Shown here one piece after another: positions 1 to 12,000 of a stretch of 64,000 bases of DNA. The stretch spans positions 1-64,000 of the forward strand of contig WFMF01000456.1 of NCBI GenBank assembly GCA_011033025.1. The letters are read 5' to 3'. A program made the translations under genes and the position numbers. This DNA comes from Beroe forskalii (Eukaryota; Ctenophora; Nuda; Beroida; Beroidae). Each line of letters begins with the position of its first letter. Positions within the stretch are counted from its first letter, which is position 1. The notes beneath the pieces were generated by a model, which was given only the letters and a program-made list of their open reading frames with translations, ran no database searches and had not been told where the DNA came from.

Positions 1-111
1 GGATATCACGTACATTTTATTCCACATGCGAGCAATATGCACAATACAGCAGTGTCAGGCACAGTGTTCTAACGTGCTCGTTTTACAACAGTTCAAACCC
101 GCTAACTCCAT

Positions 112-193
112 GCGGACTTGGCCGAGTGGTTAAGGCGATTGACTAGAAATCAATTGGGCTCTGCCCGCGTAGGTTCGAATCCTACAGTTCGCG
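112..193 (+). tRNA. tRNA-Ser (anticodon AGA)
   Basis: 82-nt class II tRNA. The acceptor GCGGACT pairs with AGTTCGC (one G-U pair). The anticodon stem ATTGA/TCAAT encloses the loop CTAGAAA, giving anticodon AGA. There is a long variable arm and a consensus B box GGTTCGAATCC. A T run follows at about 198-201 and would serve as the polymerase III terminator. It is identical by eye to the copy at 44385-44466. Confidence 0.95.
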
Positions 194-366
194 ATCATTT
201 TACATTTGACTTATGAAAATACTTTCCGGGAATTTTATAGATTTTATTTTCCCCGGTATCGTTTGTAACCCATGTCCTTTACCTTTCAATCGCAAAAAAA
301 ACTTGAAATTCTACAGTATTGGAAATTGGAACTTCAAATCAAACACATATCCAAATCCAAAATTTT

Positions 367-442
367 CGCGAACTGTAGGATTCGAACCTACGCGGGCAGA
401 GCCCAATTGATTTCTAGTCAATCGCCTTAACCACTCGGCCAA
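367..442 (-). pseudogene. tRNA-Ser(AGA) fragment lacking its 5' acceptor strand
   Basis: Read on the minus strand this matches the tRNA-Ser gene from its 3' end to the D-arm, but where AAGTCCGC should close the acceptor stem (as at 44702-44709) the sequence changes to AATATGGC. Seven-base acceptor pairing is lost, so a functional tRNA is unlikely. It is the duplicated counterpart of one member of the tRNA pair near 44.5 kb. Confidence 0.85.
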
Positions 443-844
443 TATGGCTGAGATTGGTTTGTTCAGGCGACGCAATTTCTCTTATTTTTAAATTCTGGTT
501 AATTGATGATATGTTAACTTCTTCGCTACGGTTTCGTGAAGGCGTGTGAAATACGTCACAATAAAGAGAATACACTATGTATGAAGCCGGAATATGAACC
601 TGCTGTGAAAAGACTGTTGTCAGCAGATGAACGGGGTCCTGTCATGTACTTGTCTTTGCTCCTGAAGGAGAATTCTTTAAAAGTTTAGAGCATTTGTTAT
701 GGAAAATAATAATAATAATAATATTACAGGCAAATTATCGAGCTATTAAATGAATCAGGAGAAATTTGAGAAGACCCCCTGAATTTCTATTGCTTATACC
801 ATCGAAACTGAGAAATGCGATTTAACAATTTATGAACAGTCAGA

Positions 845-3800
845 AAAATAAACACGCACTTCCTCGGGTTGCAGACTTTCACTAGTTTGTAGGTTTCAGT
901 GAAGATGCCGCATTTGTACGGACAGGTGAAGTACTGGGTACCACGATAGATTCCACTGTGGGTGCCTTCTGAAATGAAAACGTATAGTAATTTAGATTTA
1001 GGAGTGATGGAGTCAGATGATTTTTATTATACAGGTGCCGACAAAAAGCTTTCAAGTAGCTGGGCATTGGCAACCAGAAACAATTATAATGATCTTAACC
1101 CAGAATCTCGAGATTCCAAGGTCGGATTGAAATAAGCGCATTTTCCGTGTGGGATCATTCAAGTATACATTTGCAGTAGAGTGTCGTATGAAATGTAATC
1201 AATTTTTGCCGATTTCAAAGCCCCATCCGTAACCATGTTTGCAATATCATGCAGAGAAATCTTTATAGTTCGATGAATCGACGTCCTGAGGGGTGATATG
1301 GCCACGCCCATTTTTGCCCTCAGGCGGTATTATGAGACATGATTATTTCGACTTCTGATGGTCATAGAGACTTCAGAATTGAACTAGAGTGTCTATCTCA
1401 TCGAGGGGAGCAACTTTTTCTCTGACAACTTTTTTGTCAGATAATTAGTTAATTGACCAATTAGCTAATTGGGCAATTTTCAAAAATCCTAAAAAACTTT
1501 TTATGGCTAAAAATGATCACAATAACCTAAACCGTGGAAAAAAGTGGTTTTTAGAATATATTTTTTTTAATTTTCACTTAGAAAATTTTTGGACTTAGAA
1601 AAATTTTGAGCAAAAAAACGAAATTTTCATTTTTTGCATCCTTAATTAACTTGGCCCAATACTTTTTGACTTCTAAAAGTCACTGTGATTGCTTTTGCTG
1701 TTCTGACAGCATATTTTGACTGCTCCTACTGGAAGTTTGCCCCCTTCAGAACTGGTTTCAGAGCCGGGATCAGAGTAAAGCTGTGACAACTTACCTCCCC
1801 AAATAAGCGCCTTGCTTACGATGCTTCCACTGCACTTAATTTGAAGCCAAGATCAAGATAAGCTGCCCCTCCTCAAGTTACTGGAAGTGTACTCTCTTCA
1901 TAACTGGTTGTAGAGTCAGCTGGCTCTGCAACAAGTTAGGAAGAGAGCACATGCTTGTAAAACAGTGGTGACCCTGGCGCCAAAAGTCACCACTGTTTAA
2001 AAGCAGGTGACTGCCCCTGTACCAGACCACTCCAATAATGGTAACATGGTGCTCAGAGAGGCACTCCCACTGTCTACATGTGGAAGCGGGAACTTTTTTA
2101 TAAAGATGAAAGCTGTGACAAAATAAAGCTATGGCAACTGACTGCCCCAGATAAGCGCCTTGCTTATGATGCCTCCACTGCATTTCATTTAAAGCCAAGG
2201 CCAATATAAGCTTCCCCTCCTCACTACTTGAAGTGTGCGCTCTTCAGACCTGATAGCAGAGCCAGGATCACCACTGTTGTGTATTGACAGGAAGTTGAGC
2301 ACCACTGTTCTTGACCACTTCAACATGTGGAAGGAGGATCTGCCTCCCCTCCATTTCTAGGTCGCTAGGATAGCCAGACTGACCCACCAGGCTGTTCAGC
2401 CTGGAGAACCCCTGTTCCCCCGAGACATGGAACATCCATTACCCTTCCTGACTACATTTTCTCTTAAAACAACCATTGCCTCCTTCAGACCCCCCATTTT
2501 TAGGGGGACGACGAGATTTTCAGTTTGTCATGTTTCCTGCATGTTTTGAGACTTTCGAACGCTTATTGTCACGTTTTTGACACTTTTAGACGCTTTTGTC
2601 GCGTTTTTGACACTTTTGGACGCTTTTTGTGCACACTTCAACCAAAATTGACGTGTTTGTAACCGTTCCCCAGAAATGGGGGTCTGCAGTGAGACTCCTG
2701 ACACACTGAACAGACCATAATGTTGCTGCCATACTGTACTGTAATCAAGCAGCTCAAGCTGCTCGACAGATTCTGTCGAGCAGAACTTCAGGATGAGTAG
2801 CTGATCGAGAACTCTCCAATCAAGCAATCAAAGATGACGTCGCCAAGAATGGAGCCATCTTCTTCATTCCAGCGGGTGATTTTGTACAGAGTTGGGAGAA
2901 CCCTAAAGCCCCTTCTTACTCTAGTCATGACTCCCTTCTTCTCCTACTTTGTCACTACATGGATTGAGACCTCTTCTACAACACACATCTTTAGCCACGG
3001 CATGTGGAACTAGCAGAAAGCACGGCGCTTCCCTGAGACTCACCCACTGTATCATTGCTGAGGGCTCACACAACAGTTTCCTCTCCATGGCCCTCCTCTG
3101 CTCAATTCTACCCCGTGGAACTTCCTGAAAGCCTATCTTGACTGTAGGCAATATCTTAAAATTTGGTCAAGTCATCATCAAGGCATCATCATGGGTGCAG
3201 TCTTAAGCTGAGGGTCCCTCACACTCTGTCAGCATCACCCACTAGAAGTAGAACAAAGGGAAGTGTTCAATCTTGGCGAAGTCCTGAGCTCTGATTGGTG
3301 AGTTCACAATCTGGTACCTACATATCCAGAAGATCTGCTCGGCAAATATGCTTGAAGGGGGACTGTTTAAAGTGCAAGTTGCAACCCCTGGTATCAGGCC
3401 ACAGCATTGTGGATTGCCAGCTCGTAATGCAAGAGAATGGAGAAGGGTTGGTAGGGAACCCAGATGCGAAGAACTGCGTGTAGAACACGAAAGAGGGACA
3501 GTTCGTCTGGGAAGAAGTCATGGATAATGATAAAAGCTTGCATGTTTGTATAGGTTGAGTGAGGAAAGACTTTTGGGTGCCATCCATGATCCCGTGATTA
3601 TAGTCCACCATGCAGCATTGGTGTCTACTCACTGTGTCAGGCGTCCCGCAGCAGAAGGCACTCTTGGTTGTTGTGAGAGAGAATTTAGTGAGAAATGTTG
3701 ATGGGTGTTACAGGTGTTCTCCCTGCAGGACAGCCTGGCGGGTCCGTCTGGCTATCCTAAGAAGGGAGGAGGGAGCAGCCCATCTTGGCTTCATTTGGGG

Positions 3801-4934
3801 AGGTCAGTTTCCACAGCTTTCATCTTTAGTTCCTGCTTCCACATGTAGACAGTCGGAGTGCCTCTCTGAGCACCATGATTGGAGTGGTCTGGTACAGGGG
3901 CAGTCACCTGCTTGTAAACAGTGGTGACTTTGGGCGCCAGGGTCACCACTGTTTTACAAGCATGTGCTCTCTTCCTAACTTGTTGCAGAGCCAGCTGCCT
4001 CTACAACCAGTTATGAAGTGGGTACACTTCCTGTAACTTGAGGAGGGGCAGCTTATCTTGATCTTGGCTACAAATTAAGTGCAGTGGAAGCATCATAAGC
4101 AAGGCGCTCATTTGGGGAGGTAAGTTGTCACAGCTTTACTCTGATCCCGGCTCTGAAACCAGTTCTGAAGGGGGCAAACTTCCAGTAGAAGCAGTCAAAA
4201 TATGCTGTCAGAACAGAAAAAAGCAATCACAGTGACTTTTAGAAGTCAAAAATTATTGGGCCAAGTTAATTAAGGATGCAAAAATGAAAATTTCGTTTTT
4301 TGCTCGAAATTTTTCTAAGTCAAAAATTTTCTAAGTGAAAATTTTTTAAAATATTCTTAAAACCACTTTTTTCCACGTTTCAGGTTATTGTGATCATTTT
4401 TAGCCATAAAAAGTTTTTAGGATTTTTGAAAATTGCCCAATTAGCTAATTGGTCAATTAACTAATTATCTGACAAAAAAGTTGTCAGAGAAAAAGTTGTT
4501 CCCCTCGATGAGATAGGCACTCTAGTTTAATTCTGAAGTCTCTATGACCATCAGAAGTTGAAATAATCATGTCTCATAATACCGCCTGAGGGCAAAAATG
4601 GGCGTGGCCATATCACCCCTCAGGACGTCGATTCATCGAACGGCAGCAAGTACGTTTTCTTCAGCATGGTCTAAAGTACCGAAAACCGTCGGGAAACCTT
4701 CTCGACAATGATGGGTACACGACCTTGCCCTCAGCTACTGGAGTATTATTGTGAATGCCCATGCCAATAATTGTTAAATTACAATGTCAAAAACTCGTGG
4801 TATTAAGAGGAACATATAGCAAAATTTATTAGCGATCTTAGCATACCTATAAAGTCATTTTCTCTCCACTTCGGTTGAGCGGTAGGGTACCACAAAATCT
4901 TCTGTCCAACAACCGTATTCAGTTTGTTCAACAT
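845..4934 (-). pseudogene. Broken duplicate of the CAP-Gly gene (exon 1 and exon 3 only)
   Basis: Exon 1 is recognisable at 4847-4934 (88 nt, ATG and GT donor intact) and exon 3 at about 845-968 (AG acceptor intact). Exon 2, present at 43320-43412 in the intact copy, is absent. The space between holds unrelated sequence and transposon copy A. An extra T near the end of exon 3 shifts the frame past the normal stop. With the central CAP-Gly core gone, the copy cannot encode the domain. Confidence 0.85.
1268..4743. mobile_element. Transposon copy A, long terminal inverted repeats, left end truncated
   Basis: Nearly the same sequence as 18993-22547 but reverse-complemented. The right terminus is complete (ends CTACTGGAG, then TA). 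The left terminus lacks roughly the outer 85-90 bases and begins at TTCGATGAATCG. Inverted repeats of about 0.9 kb flank a centre of about 1.7 kb. The centre has short open frames (for example 2528-2827 minus) shared with copy B, but none resembles a transposase I know. It is probably non-autonomous. Confidence 0.85.
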
Positions 4935-5569
4935 GCCATCAGAAACTCTCCTTTCCTGCCGTACCCATCATCAGCTAAAGAAAATATGTTGATTTGATTA
5001 GAGTGAATTAGGCAGCTTACAAATGTATGCATGATATTGGTAAGTATGCTTGGTGTCTAATCAAGTGGCCAGCCTAATTCGCGTGAACATCTTGCAATCT
5101 CGCCGGCAATCTGTCGCGTCTTTGTAACTAAGGGCAACGCGCAATCATACGATGCTGAAACTTTAGAATAAAACAGATGGCGATCGCGCGCAAAGAAATA
5201 TTACCACTTTCGCGGGGTTTCCGGACGGGACGCCCAAATTAGATCTGCTAACTCAATTTCATGTAAACTAATACCACCTTGTACAGCCGACTATGCCTAA
5301 AATGGCAAACCACATAGCTCACTCTATTAGACATTCAGCTCTCCAAAACATACATTATTGCCACAAATTGCAGTCCATAACAGCAAAAAGCTAGCCAACA
5401 TCTTAGAAGTTTAAGATATAGTTATTCAATGCTTGTGAATTGTCAAAACAATGCATGGCTGATTGAAGCATAAAATAAACATTAACAGTTTAATCTCATC
5501 AAATAGAATAAGCCTTCTGGCTTCCTACCTATAATAAATAAAAAACTCACTCAAATTTTGGAGAATTAC

Positions 5570-6164
5570 CTTGTTTCAGAAGCAACTCCATTGACCACTT
5601 TAAACATGCACTCTGATGTTGGGTGATCATGAACTGGGGTTTCCTGGCCAACATTCCAACTCAGCACTACCAGATTAAACCTGAAAAGATATGCTAAGTA
5701 TAAATCAGTCAAAAAAAGACTATTTTTTACAAATAAGGCAAACTTAGAATCCTCTTAGATTAAGATACTTTAAACTTACTGCAAGCAGACCAACTTAGTA
5801 TATAGAAATAGTATTGATCTTATTTGAACAGACCTGTTGTTTCCTTTATCAATAACGACTCTGTGATACTTGTGGTCATCAAAATGAACAAACTTTTTCC
5901 ATTCCCCCAGTGTGTAATCATAACTGAAATACAGGAATATGACTTAAAATATAATTCTTTGTCCTAAATTTCCAAGCATGGATTATTTATTACATGGATC
6001 ATAGTCTAAATTATTGTCTAAATCTAACAAAATCACATTCACATTTCATAACATGAATGGTCATACCTTTCCAGTAATGATTTAACTGACTGTCTGGACC
6101 ACTTATCAGTTGAAAATTCTTCATGAAGGCAGTTCATTAACTCAGATAGTGTAAGCTTGGCCAT
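5570..6164 (-). CDS. CDO1: Cysteine dioxygenase, N-terminal half (exons 1-3; rest not in window)
   Basis: Exons on the minus strand: 6067-6164 (ATG), 5834-5923, 5570-5680, with GT-AG junctions and matching phases. Cysteine dioxygenase is a cytosolic non-haem iron enzyme that oxidises cysteine to cysteine sulfinate, entering taurine and pyruvate pathways. The product has the cupin motif PVHDHPTSECMF: His80 and His82 match the human iron ligands His86 and His88, Cys87 matches crosslink Cys93, and Arg54 matches substrate-binding Arg60. The third iron ligand and the catalytic tyrosine lie in later exons, which I do not find. The inverted duplication starts 65 bases after exon 3, so the gene is either truncated by the rearrangement or has 5.5 kb inserted in intron 3 with its end beyond base 1. 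The donor after exon 3 is intact. Confidence 0.88.
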
Positions 6165-6665
6165 TATTATATGCTACCTGTGTATAAATGGCTCATTCAA
6201 TATGAAAGAAAACAAAACGTTCTATATCAATACTCAAATTGTAAAGAATCAACACTCTTTTCAATATAGAACCAATTATTCATGAAACATTATCTTCCAG
6301 CCAAGCATAACTATGCACAGCATGAATCAGTATCGGACAGAAAGTGCTGCACACAAATTTTGACCATTTCACACATAAAACCATTTGTGAATGTCCAATT
6401 GATACCAAAATTTGATGGATGCAGTTTGTTGCATAAGACAGTATCTGTAAAAATTTGAAGCATTTTCATCCAATATGAGGACGATATCGCAAAATAAAGT
6501 CATACACCTCTATACATAAGACATTGGATTTCAGACCGAAACTTCCAGTTTCGGTCAGAAACTGATTAAAATTCTGTTGTAGCTTGGCCATTCTTGGATG
6601 AAAATACTTTAAATTTTCACAGATGCTGTCTAATGCCATAAACTGCATCCATGCAAATTTTGGTA

Positions 6666-7690
6666 TTAATTGCACATTAACAAATGTTTTTATGAGTGAA
6701 ATGGTCAAATTATTTGCAGCACTGATTCAACAGATTCTCATTCATCAACAGATTCAACGGACGTTGCCCCGTTTATTTCTTCTGACTGGATGGCGAGGTT
6801 GCAAAGTGACGTCCAGATGTGGAACGTTGCGTCGCGCGCGAGGGTAGGGTAACATCCTACGACAGATTCTCATTCTCTGTGCACAGTCATTTGTCGTTTC
6901 ACTACCGCGTATGGCCCAACATAAAGCACATAAACTTAATTTGGTGAGATGGATTAATTTTTCCTAAAAATAAGAATAATAACTTTTTACTCCATGTTAC
7001 GGAGCGTAAATGGATTTTACCCATCTTTAGGTATCTCTCCCATGTAAACGGGGCTGAGTGACGTCACAGATCTAAAGGTCAATTTTTCTGTATCCTAAAC
7101 CTAACCGTGACCCTAACCAAAACCCTAACCTTAATCCTTATCCTAAACCTAACAAATCCTGACCCTAACCAAAACCCTAACCCTTTCCTTTAAAGCGCTA
7201 GATGCGCTTAATTATATTTTTCTGAGTGACGTCATTGTCATAGATAATGAAGGCTCCCGTTTACATCATGGGAGACGTACCCATCTTTAGCGCGCAATTT
7301 GGAGGGCCGGGTCGTTTTGACCGTGTTGCAGTTGCGCGAAAAAGGCGCGTGGCGGAGGGTAGGGTAAAATCCTGTCAGCGCTACGCGCGCCTCTTCAGCA
7401 TTCAGAGACTTTTCCTGCTCGAAAAGCGCCGCGTGCGCGAACAAACAGGGACACGCACGCGCAACATGTCGTTATTCTTTGTCAGGCGTTGCCTGATGAC
7501 GTTGCCTGGCCCCTCGCGCGCGCGCCCCGACTCGCAAAAAAATATGGGGCAGACAACGTGAACGTCTGGCAAAGTAGATTTGGGAAATGATAATTCAAAA
7601 CGTTAAGCTAAATTGTAATAAATTAAATTTCTATAATAACATGAAAAAGTGTTGGAAGTTGAAATTTAACTTTTAAATTTATGTAAAGTG
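6666..7690. repeat. Tandem segmental duplication, unit 1 (filled by a small element)
   Basis: First of two tandem units beginning TTAATTGCACATTAACAAAT. It is about 765 bases of shared sequence plus an inserted element and its extra target copy (see 7031-7277). It contains CpG-rich stretches of alternating GCGC and the word ACAACGTGAACGTCTGGC, which recur near 36-37 kb. No convincing gene; the open frames here are GC-rich artefacts. Confidence 0.85.
7031..7277. mobile_element. 247-bp inverted-repeat element with 13-bp flanking duplication
   Basis: Ends are inverted repeats, TCTCCCATGTAAACGG on the left and CCGTTTACATCATGGGAGA on the right. It is flanked by TACCCATCTTTAG at 7018-7030 and 7278-7290. 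The neighbouring tandem unit has a single copy of this 13-mer and no element. The interior contains degenerate CCCTAA/CCTAAC repeats. No coding potential. Confidence 0.82.
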
Positions 7691-8449
7691 TTAATTGCAC
7701 ATTAACAAATGTTTTTATGAGTGAAATGGTCAAAATTTGCAGCACTGATTCGCAACAGATTCTCATTCATCAACAGATTCAACGGACGTTGCCCCGTTTA
7801 TTTCTTCTGACTGGATGGCGAGGTTGCAAAGTGACGTCCAGATGTGGAACGTTGCGTCGCGCGCGAGGGTAGGGTAACATCCTACGACAGATTCTCATTC
7901 TCTGTGCACAGTCATTTGTCGTTTCACTACCGCGTATGGCCCAACATAAAGCACATAAACTTAATTTGGTGAGATGGATTAATTTTTCCTAAAAATAAGA
8001 ATAATAACTTTTTACTCCATGTTACGGAGCGTAAATGGATTTTACCCATCTTTAGCGCGCAATTTGGAGGGCCGGGTCGTTTTGACGTGTTGCAGTTGCG
8101 CGAAAAAGGCGCGTGGCGGAGGGTAGGGTAAAATCCTGTCAGCGCTACGCGCGCCTCTTCAGAGACTTTTCCTGCTCGAAAAGCGCCGCGCGCGCGAACA
8201 AACAGGGACACGCACGCGCAACATGTCGTTATTCTTTGTCAGGCGTTGCCTGACGACGTTGCCTGGCCCCCTCGCGCGCGCGCCCCGACTCGCAAAAAAA
8301 TATGGGGCAGACAACGTGAACGTCTGGCAAAGTAGATTTGGGAAATGATAATTCAAAACGTTAAGCTAAAATGTAATAAATTAAATTTCTATAATAACAT
8401 GAAAAAGTGTTGGAAGTTGAAATTTAACTTTTAAATTTATGTAAAGTGT
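7691..8449. repeat. Tandem segmental duplication, unit 2 (empty site)
   Basis: Second unit, very similar to 6666-7690 but without the 247-bp element. TACCCATCTTTAG occurs once (about 8043-8055), directly followed by the GCGC-rich part. It therefore records the state of the locus before the insertion in unit 1, or a clean loss. Confidence 0.85.
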
Positions 8450-8571
8450 TAGATAATTTGCATAATTCTTTACAAAAAATACACCAAAAAATCGATTTCT
8501 GACTAATCCCTACTTCAGTTTTCAACTCAATAATCAATTTCATAACGATTATTTGGGTAGGCCTCCCATGT

Positions 8572-8771
8572 AAACGGCTCTGAGTGACGTCACAGGTCTA
8601 AACGTAAATTTTTAGTCATTAGTGTCATTACCAAAACCTAAAAAATCCTGACCCTCATCCGGATCCTAAAAACCCTATAACTTAAAGCGCTAGATGCGCG
8701 TAATACTAATTATATTTTTCTGAGAGTAATTGTCATAGATAATGAAGGCCCTCGGCCTCGTTTAAATGGGA
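8572..8771. mobile_element. Second, decayed copy of the 247-bp element
   Basis: Begins CCTCCCATGTAAACGGCTCTGAGTG and ends near CTCGTTTAAATGGGA, with the same interior landmarks (GTGACGTCACAG, AAAGCGCTAGATGCG, CATAGATAATGAAGGC). It is more diverged than the copy at 7031-7277, and I see no clear target duplication. Confidence 0.7.
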
Positions 8772-9061
8772 TCGGCTGAACTGGTGCTACAAGTACATAA
8801 AACCCGCTGCACTGGCGCCATTCTTACGAGTCACGAGACCTCAAGTTCAGGGCAAGGACTAAATACTGAGTCAGTCGGTGCCGTACAACTACATCCCAGT
8901 TTGAGTTTTGCTCAATAGTCCCTCCACGGCACGCCTCTGACTATCAACGATAATTCACTTGCGATATTAATTATTAAGTTTAACTGTTTTGATGCTATGT
9001 TTATGAAAATCGATAGATATTATTAAAAAAGCAGATTTGCATAGATTTCCAGATGCAGATG

Positions 9062-12000
9062 TCAATAGTTTTTTGTCCTGAAACTGACGCTTATTTCTTC
9101 AAATTTCTGTAAATCGTTCATCCCTTCATGCGATACGTTAGACCATCCTGAAGTAGACCACCTGCAGGAAAAATAAAAATTAAAACTAAAATTAAATGGT
9201 TTCGTACAAACCATTTTCAATGGGAACATTGAACATTTAACAAACAACAAGATGGCGCCAACCAGGCATGACAATCACGCCGAGCAATGTAAAATGAACA
9301 TCACGCCGGGTATTGTTATTCTAGTATGAATATCACGCCGGGTATCGTGGTTTAGTAATAGTATGAATATCACGCCGGGTATCGTGGTATGATTATCACG
9401 CCGGGTTTTCTGAATATTACCTGAAGGGAGGTTGTTGCTCCCAAGTAGGTCCAGCAGCGGCTCGCATGTCCAACTTACTCATCAACTCTGAAGCAAACAA
9501 GCGAACAATCAGAAATTATAACGTTCCATCAACCATTCCATAGATCGATGCAGATGAATAAAAAAAAATTTGCGGCTGATTTTTAATTCTACTTTCTACA
9601 TGTGTGAAGGCATGATACCCAAGATTGAAGATCTTAGCATTGGATTTCGTTGAGTTTAACTGATTTTGTAACTAACTGAGAACACACCTGAGTTGGTCGC
9701 CTTGTAGTCAATACCCCCAGAGAGCCCTGCACCCAGTATGGGGATGGGGTAGGTGCCATTGGTCGGATTCAGATCACTCCGTGAGGAGATTGCATTTATT
9801 GCGGAGTAGGGAGGGGAGCAGGAGTCACAGGCGGAGAGGGGGTCGTGGGAGTAGTTGTTATATCTGGGGGAGTGGTGGGAGTAGTTGTTATATCTGGGGG
9901 AGTGGTGGGAGTAGTTGTTATATCTGGGGGAGTGGTGGGAGTAGTTGTTATATCTGGGGGAGTGGTGGGAGTAGTTGTTATATCTGGGGAGTGGTGGGAG
10001 TAGTTGTTATATCTGGGGAGTGATGGGAGTAGTTGTTATATCTGGGGAGTGGTGGGAGTAGTTGTTATATCTGGGGAGTGGTGGGAGTAGTTGTTATATC
10101 TGGGGGAGTGGTGGGAGTAGTTGTTATATCTGGGGAGTGGTGGGTAGTTGTTATATCTGGGGAGTGGTGGGAGTAGTTGTTATATCTGGGGGAGTGGTGG
10201 AGTAGTTGTTATATCTGGGGAGTGGTGGGAGTAGTTGTTATATCTGGGGGAGTGGTGGGAGTAGTTGTTATATCTGGGGGAGTGGTGGGAGTAGTTGTTA
10301 TATCTGGGGGAGTGGTGGGAGTAGTTGTTATATCTGGAAGGGAAAATTGGTAAAGTGAGAGTAATTGTAAAGATAAAGTGAGAATAAAGATAAGTCGGAA
10401 AATTTAATTTAAATTGATAAGTTTTGAAAGGAAATGGCCGAATTTAGGGGCAAAAAAGAAAGAAAGGAAACGGCTATGATATCTAGAGGGCTGAGAACTG
10501 GAAGGTTCAATTAGGGTGGAAACATTAAAATCTGGTTCAAGTAAAACTTCATCATACTTACCGCATAACGTCGTAAAGAGATCCAATGTCCTCCACCTTC
10601 TTTTGGTCTCGCTTGAAAATCAGCGCCCGGGGATTCAAATCGTAGGAAAAGAAAGATCCGTAACGGTCTACCAGTTTCTGAAATCAGTCAATTCAGTCTG
10701 AGACTCTGAGTAAGGATATTGTAAATAGCGCCAAATATAATTGAACTTTACTTTTGGAGCCCAAAGTCACCGCTACAGAAAGATAAAATCAAAATCCTCC
10801 AAACATGAGAAGAAAAGATTGTAACAAACTGTAATGCTCGATATATGCAGAAAACAAATAAAATACCTGGGCTCCAGACAGCTCGAATATCTGTTTGAAG
10901 TAGGGGGTATTGTAACTAGGCCAGTAGCTCTGTTGTTGTAGTAAGTGCGTGACGTCACTGTACACAATGTTCCCTGGCAACTGCTCCAACACGTAGAGCG
11001 TACCTGCCAGAGGGGTCCAGGGTACTTTAACTTTATACAGAGAGGGGTCCAGAGTGAAGGGCAGGCATACCCATCCTTAGCGTGCTATTATTCCAGAGTT
11101 TCATACCAATCCTTAACGCGCTATTATTCCAGAGTTGCGATTTGGTACCTAGAGTACTTGGGCACATTCAACGCGTTAGGCCGTGGTTAGAACCAAATAA
11201 TTACATGCTATGCAAGGTCTAAAATGAGGAGTAAATAAAGGAGTAAATGAGGAGGGAAAAGACAGCGCACAGGCAAGAAGAGGCTTTGGTTAAAGCAACA
11301 GTAAGAAGGATCCAGGGTACTTTTACTTTAAACACAGAGTTTTCCCCAAGTCCAATTGTGTCAGAGGATTATCTGAATTTTGATCCTCTTCTGAAAAACT
11401 TACTAGTTAACTCATGAAATTTTGCGGGTCAGTACAGTCTAATCCAACTAAAAAATTCTGCTTTCAGATTTTTGAACATCGACCATTTTCACGATTTACA
11501 GCCTCTTAAAACCCCTCTTTTTGGGCTAAAAATGGACTTCTTTGTCTATAATTGGCCACAAGGACCAAAAATAAGGCTGAAAACTGCTTTTTCCCATGTG
11601 ACTGCATTCCAGAGAGTGTAATAGAACCAAATAATGATGTGTTTATGTGTTTTAGTTACCTCTTTTCAGCTCCTGACTTCCCGCCGTGTACTTGTTATAG
11701 TCCACAATCATCCACTGGTTGTTGTATGTACCACTGTTGTACTGAAAACAGTTATCTGCCTTAGAAATGGAAAACAAGAAAACCTTATGGGATTCCTTGT
11801 ACAAATTTAGGGTGAAATAATCACTTATTGAGAATGAAATTCAAGTTAATTTAGGCATAGGCATGCCAACTTACGCCTAACCACTGGCACTTTCTACTAA
11901 CAAATTCTAGAATAATCCACGAAACCTGAACTTACCTGTTCAAACATCGCACACCATTCTTTGCCGCTCTTAGCTAGCCTATTAGACACGACATTCCTCA

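Larger units (their letters stand above)
1..5505. repeat. Inverted segmental duplication, left copy (interrupted by transposon)
   Basis: Bases 1 to about 1085 and about 4744 to 5505 match the reverse complement of 42490-44820 closely, including tRNA-Ser genes and CAP-Gly exons 1 and 3. The right breakpoint is near 5505, where both copies share AAATAGAA and then diverge. Homology runs to base 1, so the block may extend beyond the window. The centre, about 1090-4743, is different here: it lacks CAP-Gly exon 2 and holds a 3.5 kb transposon. Copies differ by scattered substitutions and small indels, so this is a real, not very recent duplication rather than an assembly echo. Confidence 0.9.

Noticed and set aside
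1878-3927. Short frames within transposon copy A as genes
   Set aside because: They overlap on both strands, recur inverted in copy B, and none resembles a transposase or other known domain.
7085-7195. True interstitial telomere
   Set aside because: The CCCTAA words are few and degenerate and belong to a small mobile element found twice.
9781-10023. Plus-strand frame of Gly-Ser-Ser-Cys-Tyr repeats
   Set aside because: It is the complement of the splice-acceptor minisatellite and of PLBD1 exon 12; the minus strand explains it.
10740-10775. Possible extra PLBD1 exon reading GDFGLQK
   Set aside because: Exon 10 joins exon 11 (10562-10677) in phase and gives the expected family sequence without it.
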